64,000 bases of DNA from Rotaria sp. Silwood1 (taxonomy: Eukaryota; Rotifera; Eurotatoria; Philodinida; Philodinidae). The stretch's first letter is position 1. Every line of letters begins with the position of its first letter. Below, piece by piece: positions 62,016 to 64,000 of the stretch. A program made the translations under genes and the position numbers. The notes beneath the pieces were generated by a model that saw nothing but the letters and a program-made list of their open reading frames with translations, was not told the origin of the DNA and ran no database searches. The stretch lies in NCBI GenBank assembly GCA_905250075.1, contig CAJNOP010000081.1, positions 434,001 to 498,000 on the forward strand. The letters are read 5' to 3'.

Positions 62016-64000
62016 GTAAGCACTTTTATCTCTTTCATATCAACTTGATGATCAATAATTTAATACAAATGATATTATTTTCACTTGAGTTTTATCACAA
62101 GTAATATTGTCTGTTATATAGAAGAATCATGAAAACATTTTTTTTTAGTTCTATCTATTATATACACTTGACCAGTTAATATTCTTATCTTCATTCTTTC
62201 CAGATTTTTTTTTTATTCTGATCTATCAGTCCGAATTCTTTTTCATTATGAAGTTCAAACAAAAGTATTTATATAAATTAATAGAAGGATAGAAAGACTC
62301 TTACCAGAATTGGAAAAAAGACAATCATTCTTTGTTTCTTACATCACTATATGAATCGTTTACACGTGCTTCTTTGCTCATTTTTGCAATGAGCGTTTTA
62401 TACCATTGATATGCTATAAAAGCAAGATAAGTTAACTTTTAACAAACGAAGTTGTTTTTCTCTTAAGCCTTGTATGATCTATTAAATGAACATTTTATCG
62501 AAATGGCTATTACTTCTGTTTCCTTTTTATTGATGCCTTCACTTTTTTTTGTTGTATTATAGATCTATTCATTCTTTTCATGTTTGTCATTCCTATCAAA
62601 CTTTGACAACAAAATAGGAGTACAAATGAGCCTATAGAAACTCCATACTAATAATGAAAATGGAGCGCAGAAATCTTGCTATGTTATTCAAGATATTGTC
62701 CTATTCTGAGCTCAAAAGAATCTGACGTGATTTCCAAGAAATGCAAAATTCTTTCCAGATGAAAGACATCTTGCCTGGTCATTTAAAATTTGTCTGTTGG
62801 TCTCTCGTCTGATTTTCAAGATCTTATTTTCCAGACAATAACATGTACGGTTCGGCTATCTCTAGTAAAACAAGTACTTTGTATACAATCAGGTCATGTA
62901 ATTGATGATTTTTTTTTTTAGAGAAAAATTAAATAAAAGCAAATATTTTCTTATTGGTTCAAAGTATCGCTAACAATCAAGTAGAAAAAGCACTAAAAAT
63001 CAGGAGTCTCCTCGTCAAATCAGCAAGTTTGATAATTCTGATCATGACTTTGACTTGGAATGAATGTTGTTTCTGTTGACTTTTATAACAAAAGCAGTGA
63101 CAAGGGAAAAAGCATTGACAAACCAGTTGCATTCAGACAATTGAATTGATCTATAGAACTTCTCAATATTCACATCTATATGACAATGATTTTTTACTTA
63201 TGAAAACTAAATTCAGATTCTTTTTCTAAATAGAATTTAATGATTGGTAGATGATGGATCTTTTAATTATAAATTTCATCAGCACGTTTTCTTCTTATAT
63301 TTGAGAAATAGATCGGTAAATAATAGTCGATTACTGTCATATATATTTACTATCGTATCTCTTACATCAATTTAATTTAGTTCGATTAAGAGAGAACGCA
63401 TTTTTTTGTGCCTATGTCCTTGAAATTTCTGTATTTTTGTCAATACTTATGAGATAATAAAACCAAATGTTGATAATGGAAGTATTCTCAGATGTCGACT
63501 ATTTTTTATCGATTTCAGTACCAAAAACGAACTGAAATGTAAGTGAAGTTTTAGGAAAAAACGTCTTGATTCTTCTCTCATTCAAACTCCAAACAAATCA
63601 GTATAGGAATATCAAGTGACTGTTGTTTGTATTATTTCTCTTGTTGGTAATAATTAACATCGGAATTATTTTTTTCATACATATGGTTCAATTAATTTTT
63701 GATAATTATCGTATATTGATATAAAATCTTTCTATATAATCAATGACCAAATATACTTTTCGAATATTTAATAATTTAATGTGTTATTCTGTCAATAAAT
63801 ATGATCTCAAACTGATATGAAATCAATTTAATGAAAAATCATTTTTATTTTATACTTATTAATAAAAAGTCTGTCTTTAAAAAAATCTCCACATGTCATC
63901 GATATTATTGACTTTTCGTCATATCTATTCGAGATGCAATTAATTATTATGATTCAAAGTTAAACATTATTATCTTAAAACATGTTTTCATTGTTTTTCA

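Larger units (their letters stand above)
57514..64000. other. 6.5-kb terminal spacer with two foldback repeats
   Basis: No coding region I can support. It contains long inverted repeats at about 58850-59540 and 61075-62015. Frames at 57764-57961 (plus), 59981-60274 and 60436-60654 (both minus) are Lys/Ser/Phe-biased and lack splice partners or family motifs. Nothing resembling tRNA or rRNA was seen. Confidence 0.55.

Overview
The window is nuclear DNA of a small invertebrate animal. It is very AT-rich, and every recognisable gene is split by introns, many only 50-75 bases long with GT..AG ends. The gene set is metazoan: MEF2, an ER BiP with KDEL, a mitochondrial glycerol-3-phosphate dehydrogenase with C-terminal EF-hands, an ABCG2-like half-transporter and a PKA regulatory subunit. 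A rotifer or another compact-genome spiralian fits the intron style and base composition, but nothing in the sequence proves the phylum. I joined exons by hand from splice signals, reading-phase continuity and family conservation. Total spliced lengths close in frame for all multi-exon models given here.

Layout. 1-3.1 kb is non-coding with a foldback repeat. 3.1-6.6 kb holds two tandem Rab GTPases (minus). 7.0-13.3 kb holds a coiled-coil gene, possibly split in two, with a repeat-rich middle full of QT motifs; its large intron carries nested MITEs. 15.7-17.3 kb is a divergent GPCR (plus). 20.5-23.4 kb is an ABCG2-like transporter (plus). 26.0-28.1 kb is a PKA RII-like regulatory subunit, followed 105 bases later by a single-pass membrane protein (28.2-28.8 kb), both plus. 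A small Ser/Asn/Gln-rich protein gene (minus) converges on it 44 bases away. BiP/GRP78 is at 30.9-33.2 kb (minus). 33.2-40.7 kb is gene-poor with at least two MITEs. MEF2 is at 40.7-42.5 kb (minus), with a CpG-bearing, pyrimidine-rich tract upstream at 45.5-46.3 kb. Mitochondrial GPD2 is at 47.2-50.9 kb (minus, 13 coding exons including one of 21 bases). A cholinesterase-type carboxylesterase is at 53.9-56.0 kb (minus), and a small tail-anchored protein at 56.9-57.5 kb (minus). 57.5-64 kb is non-coding with two large foldback repeats.

The genes do not form one pathway; this is ordinary euchromatic gene mixture. What stands out is, first, a rich set of non-autonomous inverted-repeat elements in introns and spacers (two 8-bp-TSD MITEs of one family, long-TIR MITEs, and five long foldbacks). 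Second, most start codons lie just downstream of a 3' splice-acceptor-like sequence, which fits 5'UTR introns or spliced-leader trans-splicing. Third, the coiled-coil gene has many TQT-like motifs, suggesting a multivalent dynein light chain partner. I saw no CRISPR array, rRNA, recognisable tRNA or virus-derived gene.
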